The notes under the pieces are model-generated. The model searched no databases, was not told the DNA's origin, and saw only the letters and a list, made by a program, of their open reading frames with translations. DNA of 10,640 nt, taken from assembly GCA_011372335.1 (NCBI GenBank), contig DRSY01000080.1, positions 1 to 10,640 of the forward strand. The letters are read 5' to 3'. Source of the stretch: Candidatus Woesearchaeota archaeon. GTDB lineage: Archaea; Nanobdellota; Nanobdellia; Woesearchaeales; SM23-78. The first letter of the stretch is position 1. The number at the start of each line of letters is the position of its first letter. Of the stretch, positions 1 to 7,700 are shown piece by piece. The translations under genes and the position numbers were made by a program.

Positions 1-21
1 AGGTGTTCTAAAGGGGGTTTT

Positions 22-2073
22 TTAAGGATTATTAATCCTGTTAAGCCAGCTCATAATCTTATTCTCAAGGATGTTCAGCCACATCATTATTCTTTGAAGT
101 AATGTTGGGTTATTCAGGCTGATTGAGAATTCTTTAAGAGTCTTGTATTCTGTGCTGTGCTCATCTTCATAAGTAATTATTATTTTAAAGTCGTTGTTAT
201 CAAGGTTTAAGTCTTCTCCTCGGAGTATGACTCTAAATTGGTAATCGTGTTCCAGAAGAGGGATCTCCCAATGCTCTTCCATCAGTTCATGTTTTAAGAT
301 TATCTTAACATTCCTAGGCTTTGTATTTGATTTCTTCTTAACAAGAAATCTTATTTCTGATAATTCATCATAAGAAATGCTATGGGGAAAACTAAGATTT
401 AGTATTTCAAGTAAGGGTTTATCTTGGACTTCTATTACTGAGTAATAAGATTTCTCTACAAGCTCATTCTTTACTCTGAAGACAAAGGTCTTCACTCCCA
501 ATGTGTTGAACTTCTTGGTATACTCAAATCTTGCTCTCTCTCCTGCAGGTAGCTGGCTAGTTGCGCACTCATCATTAAGGCAGACGCTGAGTTTTTTAAG
601 ATTCTTATCGCCCTTGTTATCAACTATACAAGTAATGTTAACGGAGTGGTTAAGATATGTTTTTTCCTTACTCGCAGAGCATGTAAGTAGGATGTTAGCG
701 GAGTAACTTTTTTCTTGTGGCTGCTCAGTAATCATGAATAAACGCATGTATTGCTCTGAGTAAGCACTCCATCGCTTTGCTGCTTTGAAATTAACTTGGG
801 CTTGTTCTCCTCTTGTAGCTGTTATTCTTAAGGGAAACGTGTATATGAATCGAGGCTCTAAATCAGGGCTTACTCTGAGCAGCCAATAAACATTTTTTTC
901 TTGGCCAGGAGCAAGGAGGAGTGGGCGGGGGTTTTGTCCGAGTATTTCTAATTCTCTTATCTTAGCTAAGGATAGCCTTGTAGTAACATAGTATGAGTGT
1001 GGATTTCTGACTTTTAGTATTAAGAGGTTGTATGAGCCAAACCCAACCTCGTCTTCTACTACTTCCGCGCTTAATTCTATCAGAGGTTTTAGCTTGTAAT
1101 CGTACCTTATAATACTAACATTGAAGTCAAGGCTGCCGGGCTTAATCTCTGTGTGCTTGCTCCGAGTAACATAGTTAATGCTGGGTTCTTTTGCATCAAG
1201 GCTTGTTCTTAGTTTTATATGAAGGGCGTCAACAAAACCAAGTTCTTTATAAGTCACGTCAAAAGGCACCCATCCTGCTCTGGGGAAGTAAACCTCTGCC
1301 CAGCCATGAGGACCCCAACCCTTATTCTGTTGGTTAATATTAGAATAAGATATTCCTGTCACAAATCTTGCTGGTATCCCGACACTTCTACACAGGGATA
1401 TGAAGAGACTTGTAAGTTCATCACACACCCCTCTCTTATTTCTTAACACCCAACTAGCCTTCTGAGATGCCTCAATGGTTAGAGTAGATAAGTTGTACTT
1501 AACATTATCTTCCACCCATTCGGCAAGTTTGAAAACAGCTCTGTAGAGGTCGTCCTCGCCTTGCACGATACCTGAGGCGGTTTGTTTTATTTCATCATTA
1601 ATATCAATTATTTCTTGAGATTCAAGATAGGAGGAATAAGCCGGGTCAAGGTTTTTTAGAGGGAAAATAATTTTCTTACCTACTCTTTTAAACTCGTTCT
1701 GGGTGGTGAGACTTGATTCTTGTTTGACTCTAAAGCTGGTTTGTGAAGGCTTCTTCCATTCAAATAATAAACCCGTTTCGTCACTATACGCTGCGCTTGG
1801 CTCTGTTGCAATATAATCGACTTCTTGTCTGTAATCAGTTCTGGGAAACCATGTCATCTCTGCAGAGACGTAGTCCAAATAATAATTAGGTGAAGTAGGG
1901 ATAATACTGAAGTTATTAATAATAACGAGTTTTAAATTCAGAGCATGATAATCGAATAAGTCATCAATGGATTCAGCACGGAGCTCTCTAGTCGATGAAG
2001 CGAGTGTGATAAGCAGGGTGATGACTAGAATGACCGAATACAGGGGAGGCATATGTTTTTTTGACATGATCAT
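22..2073 (-). CDS. secreted transglutaminase-like protein with Ig-like C-terminal region
   Basis: A 683-residue protein. Residues 11-27 are hydrophobic after a short basic start, which reads as a signal peptide or N-terminal anchor. Residues about 160-285 match the transglutaminase-like (papain-fold) core: Cys217 in RGVCDE, His256 in GPHGWAEVY and Asp272 in VPFDVTY form the expected Cys-His-Asp triad in the right order and spacing. Residues about 310-655 look like beta-rich Ig/CARDB-type domains; Cys465, Cys482, Cys498 and Cys503 could form disulfides, consistent with an extracellular location. The last 26 residues are a predicted amphipathic helix with two similar WLN segments. Family members include proteases, amidases and crosslinking enzymes, so the reaction here is undetermined; the intact triad argues for activity. 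The start is ATG at 2073; a second ATG lies two codons later. No Shine-Dalgarno sequence is evident. The gene is transcribed away from the tRNA cluster. Confidence 0.85.
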   Translation of the reverse strand: MIMSKKHMPPLYSVILVITLLITLASSTRELRAESIDDLFDYHALNLKLVIINNFSIIPTSPNYYLDYVSAEMTWFPRTDYRQEVDYIATEPSAAYSDETGLLFEWKKPSQTSFRVKQESSLTTQNEFKRVGKKIIFPLKNLDPAYSSYLESQEIIDINDEIKQTASGIVQGEDDLYRAVFKLAEWVEDNVKYNLSTLTIEASQKASWVLRNKRGVCDELTSLFISLCRSVGIPARFVTGISYSNINQQNKGWGPHGWAEVYFPRAGWVPFDVTYKELGFVDALHIKLRTSLDAKEPSINYVTRSKHTEIKPGSLDFNVSIIRYDYKLKPLIELSAEVVEDEVGFGSYNLLILKVRNPHSYYVTTRLSLAKIRELEILGQNPRPLLLAPGQEKNVYWLLRVSPDLEPRFIYTFPLRITATRGEQAQVNFKAAKRWSAYSEQYMRLFMITEQPQEKSYSANILLTCSASKEKTYLNHSVNITCIVDNKGDKNLKKLSVCLNDECATSQLPAGERARFEYTKKFNTLGVKTFVFRVKNELVEKSYYSVIEVQDKPLLEILNLSFPHSISYDELSEIRFLVKKKSNTKPRNVKIILKHELMEEHWEIPLLEHDYQFRVILRGEDLNLDNNDFKIIITYEDEHSTEYKTLKEFSISLNNPTLLQRIMMWLNILENKIMSWLNRINNP

Positions 2074-2121
2074 CTACTGAGTCTGGTGAGTCTTCTTGGT
2101 TTTAATATTTTCTCATAATAA

Positions 2122-2132
2122 GATTTTATAAG
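2122..2132 (-). promoter_or_regulatory. TATA-like element for the transglutaminase-like gene
   Basis: On the minus strand this reads CTTATAAAATC, close to the archaeal TATA box. Its centre lies about 54 bp upstream of the ATG at 2073, which predicts a start near 2100 and a leader of roughly 27 nt. This is inferred from sequence only; the surrounding DNA is AT-rich, so chance matches are possible. Confidence 0.4.
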
Positions 2133-2193
2133 TTTATAATATCTATAATAATGAAAATACCAAAAATTTTTAAAAACCTTTAGTATACATTTA

Positions 2194-2240
2194 CGTATTC
2201 ATTCCGTATTCATTCGCACAGTCCTCTTAGAAGAGGGTGT
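2194..2240 (+). repeat. direct repeat plus hairpin upstream of tRNA-Ser
   Basis: An 11-bp unit, CGTATTCATTC, occurs twice in tandem at 2194-2204 and 2205-2215. It is followed by a hairpin, CCTCT-TAGA-AGAGG (2223-2236), that can be lengthened by ACA (2218-2220) pairing with TGT (2238-2240). The block sits between a TATA-like stretch near 2167-2178 and the tRNA-Ser gene, so it could be part of a tRNA leader. Its function is unknown. Confidence 0.45.
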
Positions 2241-2275
2241 TCGGTATGCTGGTGTTGTATTCAGGCATTCATTAC

Positions 2276-2356
2276 GCCCGGGTCGCATAGTGGTATTGCA
2301 CGGGACTGCTAATCCCGGCCCTTCGGGGCTCCTGGGTTCGAATCCCAGCCCGGGCG
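2276..2356 (+). tRNA. tRNA-Ser (anticodon GCU)
   Basis: A complete cloverleaf. The acceptor GCCCGGG (2276-2282) pairs with CCCGGGC (2349-2355), followed by discriminator G at 2356. The D arm is GCA/TGC. The anticodon stem CGGGA/TCCCG encloses loop CTGCTAA, with anticodon GCT at 2308-2310. The T arm is CTGGG-TTCGAAT-CCCAG. The long variable arm GCCC-TTCG-GGGC, typical of class II tRNAs, together with the G73 discriminator confirms serine identity (AGC/AGU codons). The tRNA has no intron and no encoded CCA. The nearest TATA-like stretch (about 2167-2178) is roughly 100 bp upstream, which would imply a transcribed leader. Confidence 0.97.
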
Positions 2357-2400
2357 TTTCAAATATTTTTCAATTATTTTTTAACAGTTTTTCAATAAAA

Positions 2401-2410
2401 TTTATATAAT
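2401..2410 (+). promoter_or_regulatory. TATA-like element upstream of initiator tRNA
   Basis: TTTATATAAT matches the archaeal TATA consensus well. A start about 25 bp downstream would fall near 2430, giving the initiator tRNA a leader of about 40 nt. That leader contains a small hairpin, AGGAA-GGCA-TTCCT, at 2452-2465. The transcription start is inferred only. Confidence 0.5.
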
Positions 2411-2473
2411 ACTTAGGATGCGAGTAGTTGGTTTAGCCAGAAAACAAGGTTAGGAAGGCATTCCTGCTCTTAT

Positions 2474-2562
2474 AGCGGGGTGGGGCAGCCAGGAGTGCCC
2501 GTCGGGCTCATAACTTTTGTTGTGAAACCCGGAGGTCGGTGGTTCAAATCCACCCCCCGCTA
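2474..2562 (+). tRNA. initiator tRNA-Met (anticodon CAU), intron-containing
   Basis: The acceptor AGCGGGG (2474-2480) pairs with CCCCGCT (2555-2561), with A73 at 2562. The T arm is GGTGG-TTCAAAT-CCACC. The anticodon CAT is at 2509-2511. Two initiator hallmarks are visible: an A1-U72 end pair and three consecutive G-C pairs (GGG 2504-2506 with CCC 2528-2530) in the anticodon stem. The gene is 89 bp; removing a 14-nt intron leaves a 75-nt tRNA. CCA is not encoded. This is the tRNA that starts translation at AUG and loads onto aIF2 in archaea. Confidence 0.95.
2513..2526 (+). other. 14-nt intron of initiator tRNA-Met, position 37/38
   Basis: These bases interrupt the anticodon loop one base 3' of the anticodon, the canonical archaeal intron site. 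A relaxed bulge-helix-bulge can be drawn: C32-A35 pairs with 2521-2524 with one U-U mismatch, flanked by 3-nt bulges UAA (2511-2513) and AAA (2525-2527). Cutting each bulge after its second base gives exactly this intron. The repeated A bases leave a one-base ambiguity. The intron is too short for its own helix. Confidence 0.85.
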
Positions 2563-2577
2563 TTAACAGAACTTTCG

Positions 2578-2644
2578 TATGAGTCTTCTTAACTCATAAG
2601 TAACTCTCTTGTTACCATCCAAGCTTACTCTTCTTAGTCTGCTT
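2578..2644 (+). other. cluster of three consecutive small hairpins after tRNA-Met
   Basis: Hairpin 1: TATGAGT (2578-2584) pairs with ACTCATA (2592-2598) around loop CTTCTTA. Hairpin 2: GTAAC (2600-2604) pairs with GTTAC (2611-2615) around TCTCTT. Hairpin 3: AAGC (2621-2624) plus ACT (2627-2629) pairs with AGT (2636-2638) plus GCTT (2641-2644) around CTTCTT. All three loops are pyrimidine-only apart from one closing A. The cluster could be a trailer, processing or termination element of the tRNA transcript, or part of a small RNA. No known RNA family was recognised. Confidence 0.4.
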
Positions 2645-2698
2645 TGATAGGTGTGATTAGTTGTATTCGTAGATATTTTATATCATTATATAGTTAGC

Positions 2699-2706
2699 TT
2701 TAAATA
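2699..2706 (+). promoter_or_regulatory. TATA-like element for the DUF1704 gene (leaderless)
   Basis: TTTAAATA is centred about 30 bp upstream of the ATG at 2732. Archaeal transcription usually starts about 25 bp downstream of the TATA box, so the mRNA probably begins at or next to the start codon. The absence of a Shine-Dalgarno sequence fits this. Confidence 0.5.
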
Positions 2707-2731
2707 GTTGATATTTAATTTCTGAATTCTT

Positions 2732-3832
2732 ATGCTGGATAAGAATACTGCTCTGTTCGAGAACCTTCTCTCAAGGATTGATAAGAAGCTCCCATTCCTA
2801 GGTATGAATCCCCTGAATCCTGTTTCTGAGAAGAAAAAGTTCTTTAAGCATCCGGACTATAATCCTGTGTTCAGATATGCGAAGCGTTCATCAGGGATTG
2901 ATAGGTTGTTCAAAAAAATAGATGCTGTAGAATTAAAAGATAATATTATCAATACTTTATTATTACAAAAGCTTGAAAAGTTCAAGAAGACGAATGCGAT
3001 GTTACAGAGTATTGGTGGTGAGGAGTTCACCTTCTTTTCAAAAGAAATATTTGGATTACCGGATAAGGGTCTTGTGAATAAAGCTTATACTATCCTTAAA
3101 AAAGATGCTGTTAAAGAAGATGATGGTGTGGATTCGAGACATGTTATGAATGTTATGAAGAAGGTGCTTGGAGAATTCAATCTTAAGACATGGAGTGTGA
3201 CTATGAAAAAGATGCCTGCAAGTGCGGCTGTACTTGTATCTAAGAAGAAGGTTTATGTTAAGAGAAACATTAGGTTTACTAAAGATTTTCTTAAAAGAGT
3301 TGTTGTTCATGAAATAGGTACACATGTTTTCAGAGCTAGTAATGGAGAGAATCAGCCTTACAGAATCTTCAGAACAGGCCTACCTAATTATCTTATGACC
3401 GAGGAAGGCATGGCTGTTAATGCAGAGGAAATAAATGGTTGCTTAAAAATGAACACTCTCAGGAGATACGCTGGGAGAGTGGTGGCTGTTCATCTAGCAT
3501 TACAAACAAGTTTTAGACAAGTATTTGAGGAGTTAAGAGAATACTTTAATGAGGAGCTTGCGTGGAGGATTACTTTGAGAGTTAAGAGGGGGCTTATAGA
3601 TACTTCAAAACCAGGCGCTTATACAAAAGACTACTTATACCTTCATGGTTATTACGAGGTTAATAGATTCCTGGAAGAAAGAGGTGATAAAGGCTTAACC
3701 ACTCTTTATTATGGAAGGATAGGATTAGAGCATGTTCCTCTTATGAAAAAGATTGAAGGGTTAAAAAAGCCAGAGCTCACCCCGGTTTCAGAGGAGTTTA
3801 AGAGGGTGCTTGAAGAGATAGAGCGGTTGTAA
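2732..3832 (+). CDS. DUF1704/MATCAP-like zinc metallopeptidase
   Basis: A 366-residue protein of the DUF1704 family, annotated in bacteria as 'flavohemoglobin expression-modulating QEGLA motif protein'; its animal relatives are the MATCAP tubulin tyrosine carboxypeptidases. The family signature is intact: HEIGTH at 193-198 (HExxxH, with His193 and His198 as zinc ligands and Glu194 as catalytic base) and TEEGMA at 223-228, the QEGLA-equivalent, where Glu225 is the likely third ligand. The N-terminal 130 residues are charged and probably helical. No signal peptide or membrane segment is seen, so it is probably cytosolic. A carboxypeptidase-like peptidase is the best inference; the substrate of archaeal members is not known. 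The start is ATG at 2732, supported by the leaderless promoter spacing. It is separated from rnhB by 34 bp on the same strand, but rnhB has its own TATA-like box. Confidence 0.85.
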   Translation: MLDKNTALFENLLSRIDKKLPFLGMNPLNPVSEKKKFFKHPDYNPVFRYAKRSSGIDRLFKKIDAVELKDNIINTLLLQKLEKFKKTNAMLQSIGGEEFTFFSKEIFGLPDKGLVNKAYTILKKDAVKEDDGVDSRHVMNVMKKVLGEFNLKTWSVTMKKMPASAAVLVSKKKVYVKRNIRFTKDFLKRVVVHEIGTHVFRASNGENQPYRIFRTGLPNYLMTEEGMAVNAEEINGCLKMNTLRRYAGRVVAVHLALQTSFRQVFEELREYFNEELAWRITLRVKRGLIDTSKPGAYTKDYLYLHGYYEVNRFLEERGDKGLTTLYYGRIGLEHVPLMKKIEGLKKPELTPVSEEFKRVLEEIERL

Positions 3833-3839
3833 GATTAAC

Positions 3840-3847
3840 TTTATATA
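3840..3847 (+). promoter_or_regulatory. TATA-like element for rnhB (leaderless)
   Basis: TTTATATA is centred about 24 bp upstream of the ATG at 3867 and lies 7 bp after the preceding stop codon. The spacing predicts a leaderless rnhB mRNA independent of the upstream gene. No Shine-Dalgarno sequence precedes the ATG. Confidence 0.55.
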
Positions 3848-3866
3848 TGTCCTGTTTATTTCTCGT

Positions 3867-4517
3867 ATGAAGATGATAATCGGAGGTGTTGAAGAAGCTG
3901 GTCGAGGACCTGTTATTGGCCCAATGGTAATAGCCATAGCTGTTATTAATGAAGAGGATGAGTTCAAGTTAAAGGCTCTTGGTGTTAAGGATTCTAAGCT
4001 CCTCACCCCGTCTCAGAGAGAGAGGCTTTATAATGAGATAAAGGATTTGTGTGAATATGAGCTGATAAAAGTGGGTCCTGAAGAAATTGATAACGCCGTT
4101 AATAGTAAGGATACTAATCTTAACTGGTTAGAAGCGGATAAAGCGGTTATTCTTATTAATAAGCTAAGACCGGATAAAGTAATCCTTGACTGCCCAAGCA
4201 CGAATCTAAGGGAGTACAAGAAGTATATACAATCAAAGCTAGAATACCAGCCAAAGCTCGTGGTTGAACACAAAGCAGATGTTAAGTATGCTATTGTAGG
4301 AGCCGCTAGTATCCTAGCAAAGGTGTGTAGGGATAAGGAGATAAAAAAACTCAAAGCAAAGTACAAAGTTGATTTTGGGAGTGGTTACCCAAGTGATCCT
4401 CTTACTGTTGAGTTTACTAAGAGGTATTATGATAAGTATCCTTTCTTCAGACAGAGTTGGGAGACTTGGCAGAAGGCTAAGAAGCTTGGCGGACAGAGAA
4501 AGTTGGAAGACTTCTAA
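3867..4517 (+). CDS. rnhB: ribonuclease HII
   Basis: A 216-residue archaeal-type RNase HII, the usual length for the family. It cuts the RNA strand of RNA-DNA hybrids 5' of ribonucleotides embedded in duplex DNA, using two divalent metals and a DEDD active site. Visible motifs are EEAGRGPVIGP at 9-19 (including the G-R-G substrate-sensing motif 12-14), Asp108 in VILDCP, Asp138 in HKADVKY followed by the conserved helix AASILAK, and GSGYPSDP around Tyr174, the tyrosine that recognises the DNA-RNA junction. The first acidic residue, normally Asp in the DEAGRG motif, is Glu9; the other catalytic positions (Glu10, Asp108, Asp138) are intact. An alternative start at Met3 would remove only two residues. 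The C-terminal basic extension is typical of archaeal enzymes. The gene sits between the DUF1704 gene and smc on the same strand. Confidence 0.95.
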   Translation: MKMIIGGVEEAGRGPVIGPMVIAIAVINEEDEFKLKALGVKDSKLLTPSQRERLYNEIKDLCEYELIKVGPEEIDNAVNSKDTNLNWLEADKAVILINKLRPDKVILDCPSTNLREYKKYIQSKLEYQPKLVVEHKADVKYAIVGAASILAKVCRDKEIKKLKAKYKVDFGSGYPSDPLTVEFTKRYYDKYPFFRQSWETWQKAKKLGGQRKLEDF

Positions 4518-4547
4518 TGTTTATATAATGTTTAAAAATGGTGGTAG

Positions 4548-4608
4548 AAACCTTAGATTAAAAAAGAAAAAAACCATAAGTTTTTTATACTCTTATCTTA
4601 TAAGGTTT
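4548..4608 (+). terminator. nested inverted repeat downstream of rnhB
   Basis: The outer 8-bp arms AAACCTTA (4548-4555) and TAAGGTTT (4601-4608) are perfectly complementary. Inside them a 7-bp hairpin AAAAAAC (4568-4574) / GTTTTTT (4580-4586) closes loop CATAA and supplies a run of six T. Archaeal termination favours oligo-T runs, so this could end the rnhB transcript. A TATA-like TTTATATAAT at 4520-4529 makes a short RNA starting near 4550 an alternative. The low-complexity AT content lowers confidence. Confidence 0.4.
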
Positions 4609-4646
4609 ATAATGAGCTGTTGCTCTATTGGAAGGCTTCACAGAGA

Positions 4647-4656
4647 TTTTATAATT
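4647..4656 (+). promoter_or_regulatory. TATA-like element for smc
   Basis: TTTTATAATT predicts a start near 4678 and a leader of about 30 nt before the ATG at 4711. Unlike its two upstream neighbours, smc would therefore have a leader, which agrees with the Shine-Dalgarno-like site found there. Confidence 0.45.
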
Positions 4657-4695
4657 TATCTCTTAATTTCAGAGTAATAATAATTATTATGGTGC

Positions 4696-4700
4696 GGTGA
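4696..4700 (+). promoter_or_regulatory. Shine-Dalgarno-like site for smc
   Basis: GGTGA is complementary to the TCACC of the archaeal 16S rRNA 3' end and ends 10 nt before the ATG at 4711. It supports this start codon. Confidence 0.6.
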
Positions 4701-4710
4701 GTGATTCAGT

Positions 4711-7700
4711 ATGACTAAGATTAACAAGCTGGTTATGAAGGGTTTTAAGTCGTTTGCAAATAAAACAGAACTGGTTTTTGGCGATAAGTTTAACTGCATT
4801 CTAGGCCCAAATGGTGCTGGTAAGAGTAATGTTCTTGACGCTCTCTGTTTTGTTCTGGGTAAAGCCAGTGTGAAGGGTATGCGTGCTGAGAAGTCTGCTA
4901 ATCTTATATACAACGGTGGTAAGAAGAAGAGTGCTGCGAAGGAAGGCGTGGTAAGTATTTATTTTGATAACACTTCAAAAATCTTTGGGGAGGAGTTCGG
5001 TGAGGAGGTCGAGATCACAAGAATTGTGAAGCAAAGCGGTCAGTCAACTTATAAGATTAATGGTAAAACAAGAACCAGGCAGCAAATCCTGGACTTGCTT
5101 GGGAAAGCAAGGATTACCCCTGAAGGTTACAATATAATCCTCCAAGGGGATATTGTCCAACTTGTAGAAATGACTCCTTTGGAAAGAAGGGGTATGATTG
5201 AGGAGGTCGCTGGGATTAGTGTCTACGAGGAGAAGAAGAACAAGGCTATCAGGGAGCTTACAAGGGTGGAGGAGAAGCTTAATGAAGCTAGTATTATTCT
5301 TGCTGAGAGAGAGACTTATCTCAAGGAGCTTAAGAAGGAGAGGAACCAAGCTATTCGCTTCAAGAACCTGAGTGATAAGATTAAGCAGAACAAGGCTACA
5401 AGACTGCACAATCGAATTAGGGCTAAGAAGAAGAAAAGGGACGAGCTGGATAAAAGGATTAAAGCTAATAACGAGAAGATTAAAGTCTTAAAAGAACAGA
5501 TTGGAAAATTAAAAGAAAAGGTTAAGAAGAAAAAAGAGGAGATTGAAAGGATTAATAGGGAGGTTGAGGAACGAGGTGAAAAAGAACAAGTTGCTCTGCA
5601 CAAGGAGGTTGAGAAACTAAAAGTTGATGTTGCTCTTAATAAGCAGAGAATAGAGACTGTTGATTCTGAGATAAAAAAGATTGAGGAGAGAAGAGCCGAG
5701 CTTGAGAATAATTACAAAGAATTAATAGGCAAGATTAGTGTTCTTGAGAAGACTAAGAAGGAACTTGAAGTTCAGATTAGGAGTAAGGAGAAGGACTTGG
5801 CTCTTATAGAAAGAAGAGTGGCTGAGTTCAGGAAGAAGAATAAGTTAGAGGATGCTCAGGAAATAGATAAACGTATCACTGAGATTGATAAGCAAGCAGA
5901 TGAATTACAGGAAGCGGTTCATAGGATAAGAGAGGAGCAGCAGGGATTACTGAGAGAGAAGGACAAATTAGAGTTGAAGATTCAGTCAATTGATGATAAG
6001 ATAGAGAGAGTCTTAGGGATTGAAAAGGAGAACAGGGCTGCGCTTGAAAAGCTAAAAGGTGTAAAAGAGGAGTTAAAGAGGAAGAATGATGAGCTTAGAA
6101 AAGCCCTTGATTATGATTCAAGCCTCGCAGTTCAACTAGGAAACGCTCGGGATAAGCTGTTAAGAAGAAAGGAGGAGGAGTCTGGTTTAAAAGCACGCTC
6201 TGTTAGCATTAGAGAGTCTTTGGGTGGAGGGATTGCTCTTAGAAGGATAATGGAGTTAAAAGCAAAGGGAACTATTAAGGGTATTCTTGGGAGTGTTTCT
6301 GAGCTTGGGCAGGTAAAAGAGGAGTTTGCTCTTGCTCTTGAAGTAGCAGCTGGACCAAGGCTTAATAGTGTGGTAGTAGAAACAGATGCCGTGGCAGCTA
6401 GATGCATAAAGTATCTTAAGGATAATCAGCTCGGCATAGTTACCTTCCTCCCGTTGAATAAGCTGAAGCCGAAACCTGTGAGGGATGAGTTAAGAAAGCT
6501 TGAAATGAAAGGTGTTCGTGGTCTGGCTATTGACTTGATTACTTTTCCTGAGAAGTACAGGAAGGTATTTGAGTATGTTCTCGGAAGCACCCTTGTTGTG
6601 GATAATATTGAAGTAGCAAGAAGAGTTGGGATTGGAAGAGAGCGTATGGTTACTCTAACAGGTGACTTAGCAGAAACAAGTGGTGCGATGCAAGGAGGAT
6701 TTAGGAAGAGGAAGAAGGGTGTTGGTTTCCAAGATAAAGAGATTAGTGAAAGACTAAAAGCTCTTGAAAAAGAGATTAAGGACTTAGCAAGCGTTGTTGC
6801 TAATGTCGAGGTTAAAAAGAAGAATAATGAGGCTAGGATTGATGAGCTTAGAAAAGAAAAGGCAGAGCTGGAAGCAGAGGTTATTAAATTAGAGAAGACA
6901 CTGCATCTCGACTCAGCAGACCTTGATGCTAGTAAAAAGGAGAAAGAAAAGCTGGGTTCTGAGCTTGAGGAGATTAACAAGGAGCTTGAGAGGGTGAGAA
7001 AAGAACTTGTTGATAAGAACAAGAAACTCACAGAACTTAAAAAAGAGAAGCAGACTCTGAGAGAGCGTTTAACAAAGCTGAGAAGCCCGGCGTTGCTCGC
7101 AGAACTGAACTCGTTTGAACAAAAAAAGAATGAGTTAAGAGAGGAGATAAGTAACCTTCAAATGGAGTTAAGAAATAATGATAGCGAGGTAAAGAATATT
7201 CTTGGCCCTGAAGGAGAGAATATCCAGAGGATCCTAAAACAGCAGGAAAAAGAGAAAGCTGATTTTTTAAAAGAAAAGAAAGAGTTAAGCGAGCTTATTA
7301 AGAAGGAGGAGGCAGATTTAAGGGATAAGGAGAGGAAGCAGGAGAAGTTTTATGCTCAGTTCAAAGCATTGTTTAATAAGAGGGCTAAGTTGAGTGACGA
7401 GGTGGGTGGGCTTGAGAGGAATATGGCTTTAAAGGAGAATATGATTAGGGATTATGAGCAGAGGAATAATGAGATTAACATGGAGAACGCGGGGGTTAAG
7501 GCAGAGCTTGCTGGGCTTGAGGAGGAATTCAAGCAGTATGAAGGAGTGCCTTTATTCGAGGATAAGAGTGAGGAGCAGATTGAACGTGAGATTAGACAGT
7601 TTGAGAAGATGATGTCTGACATAGGGGCGGTTAATATGAAAGCTCTTGAAATCTATGAGAAAGCACAGAGTGAATACGATGCATTACTTAAGAAGAAGGA

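Noticed and set aside
503..706. Plus-strand open frame within the transglutaminase-like gene, and similar frames opposite smc
   Set aside because: They are antisense to clearly conserved coding sequence and encode Ser/Leu/Phe-rich products typical of the reverse strand of Lys/Glu-rich genes.
4528..4677. 49-codon open frame between rnhB and smc, starting ATG at 4528
   Set aside because: It has no Shine-Dalgarno sequence, its only TATA-like box directly abuts the ATG, its composition follows AT-rich spacer DNA, and it overlaps the inverted repeat and smc promoter. No recognisable protein features.
5300..6200. Lys/Glu-rich low-complexity stretch in smc as a possible repeat expansion
   Set aside because: Explained by the normal heptad-rich coiled coil of SMC; no exact DNA repeat was seen.
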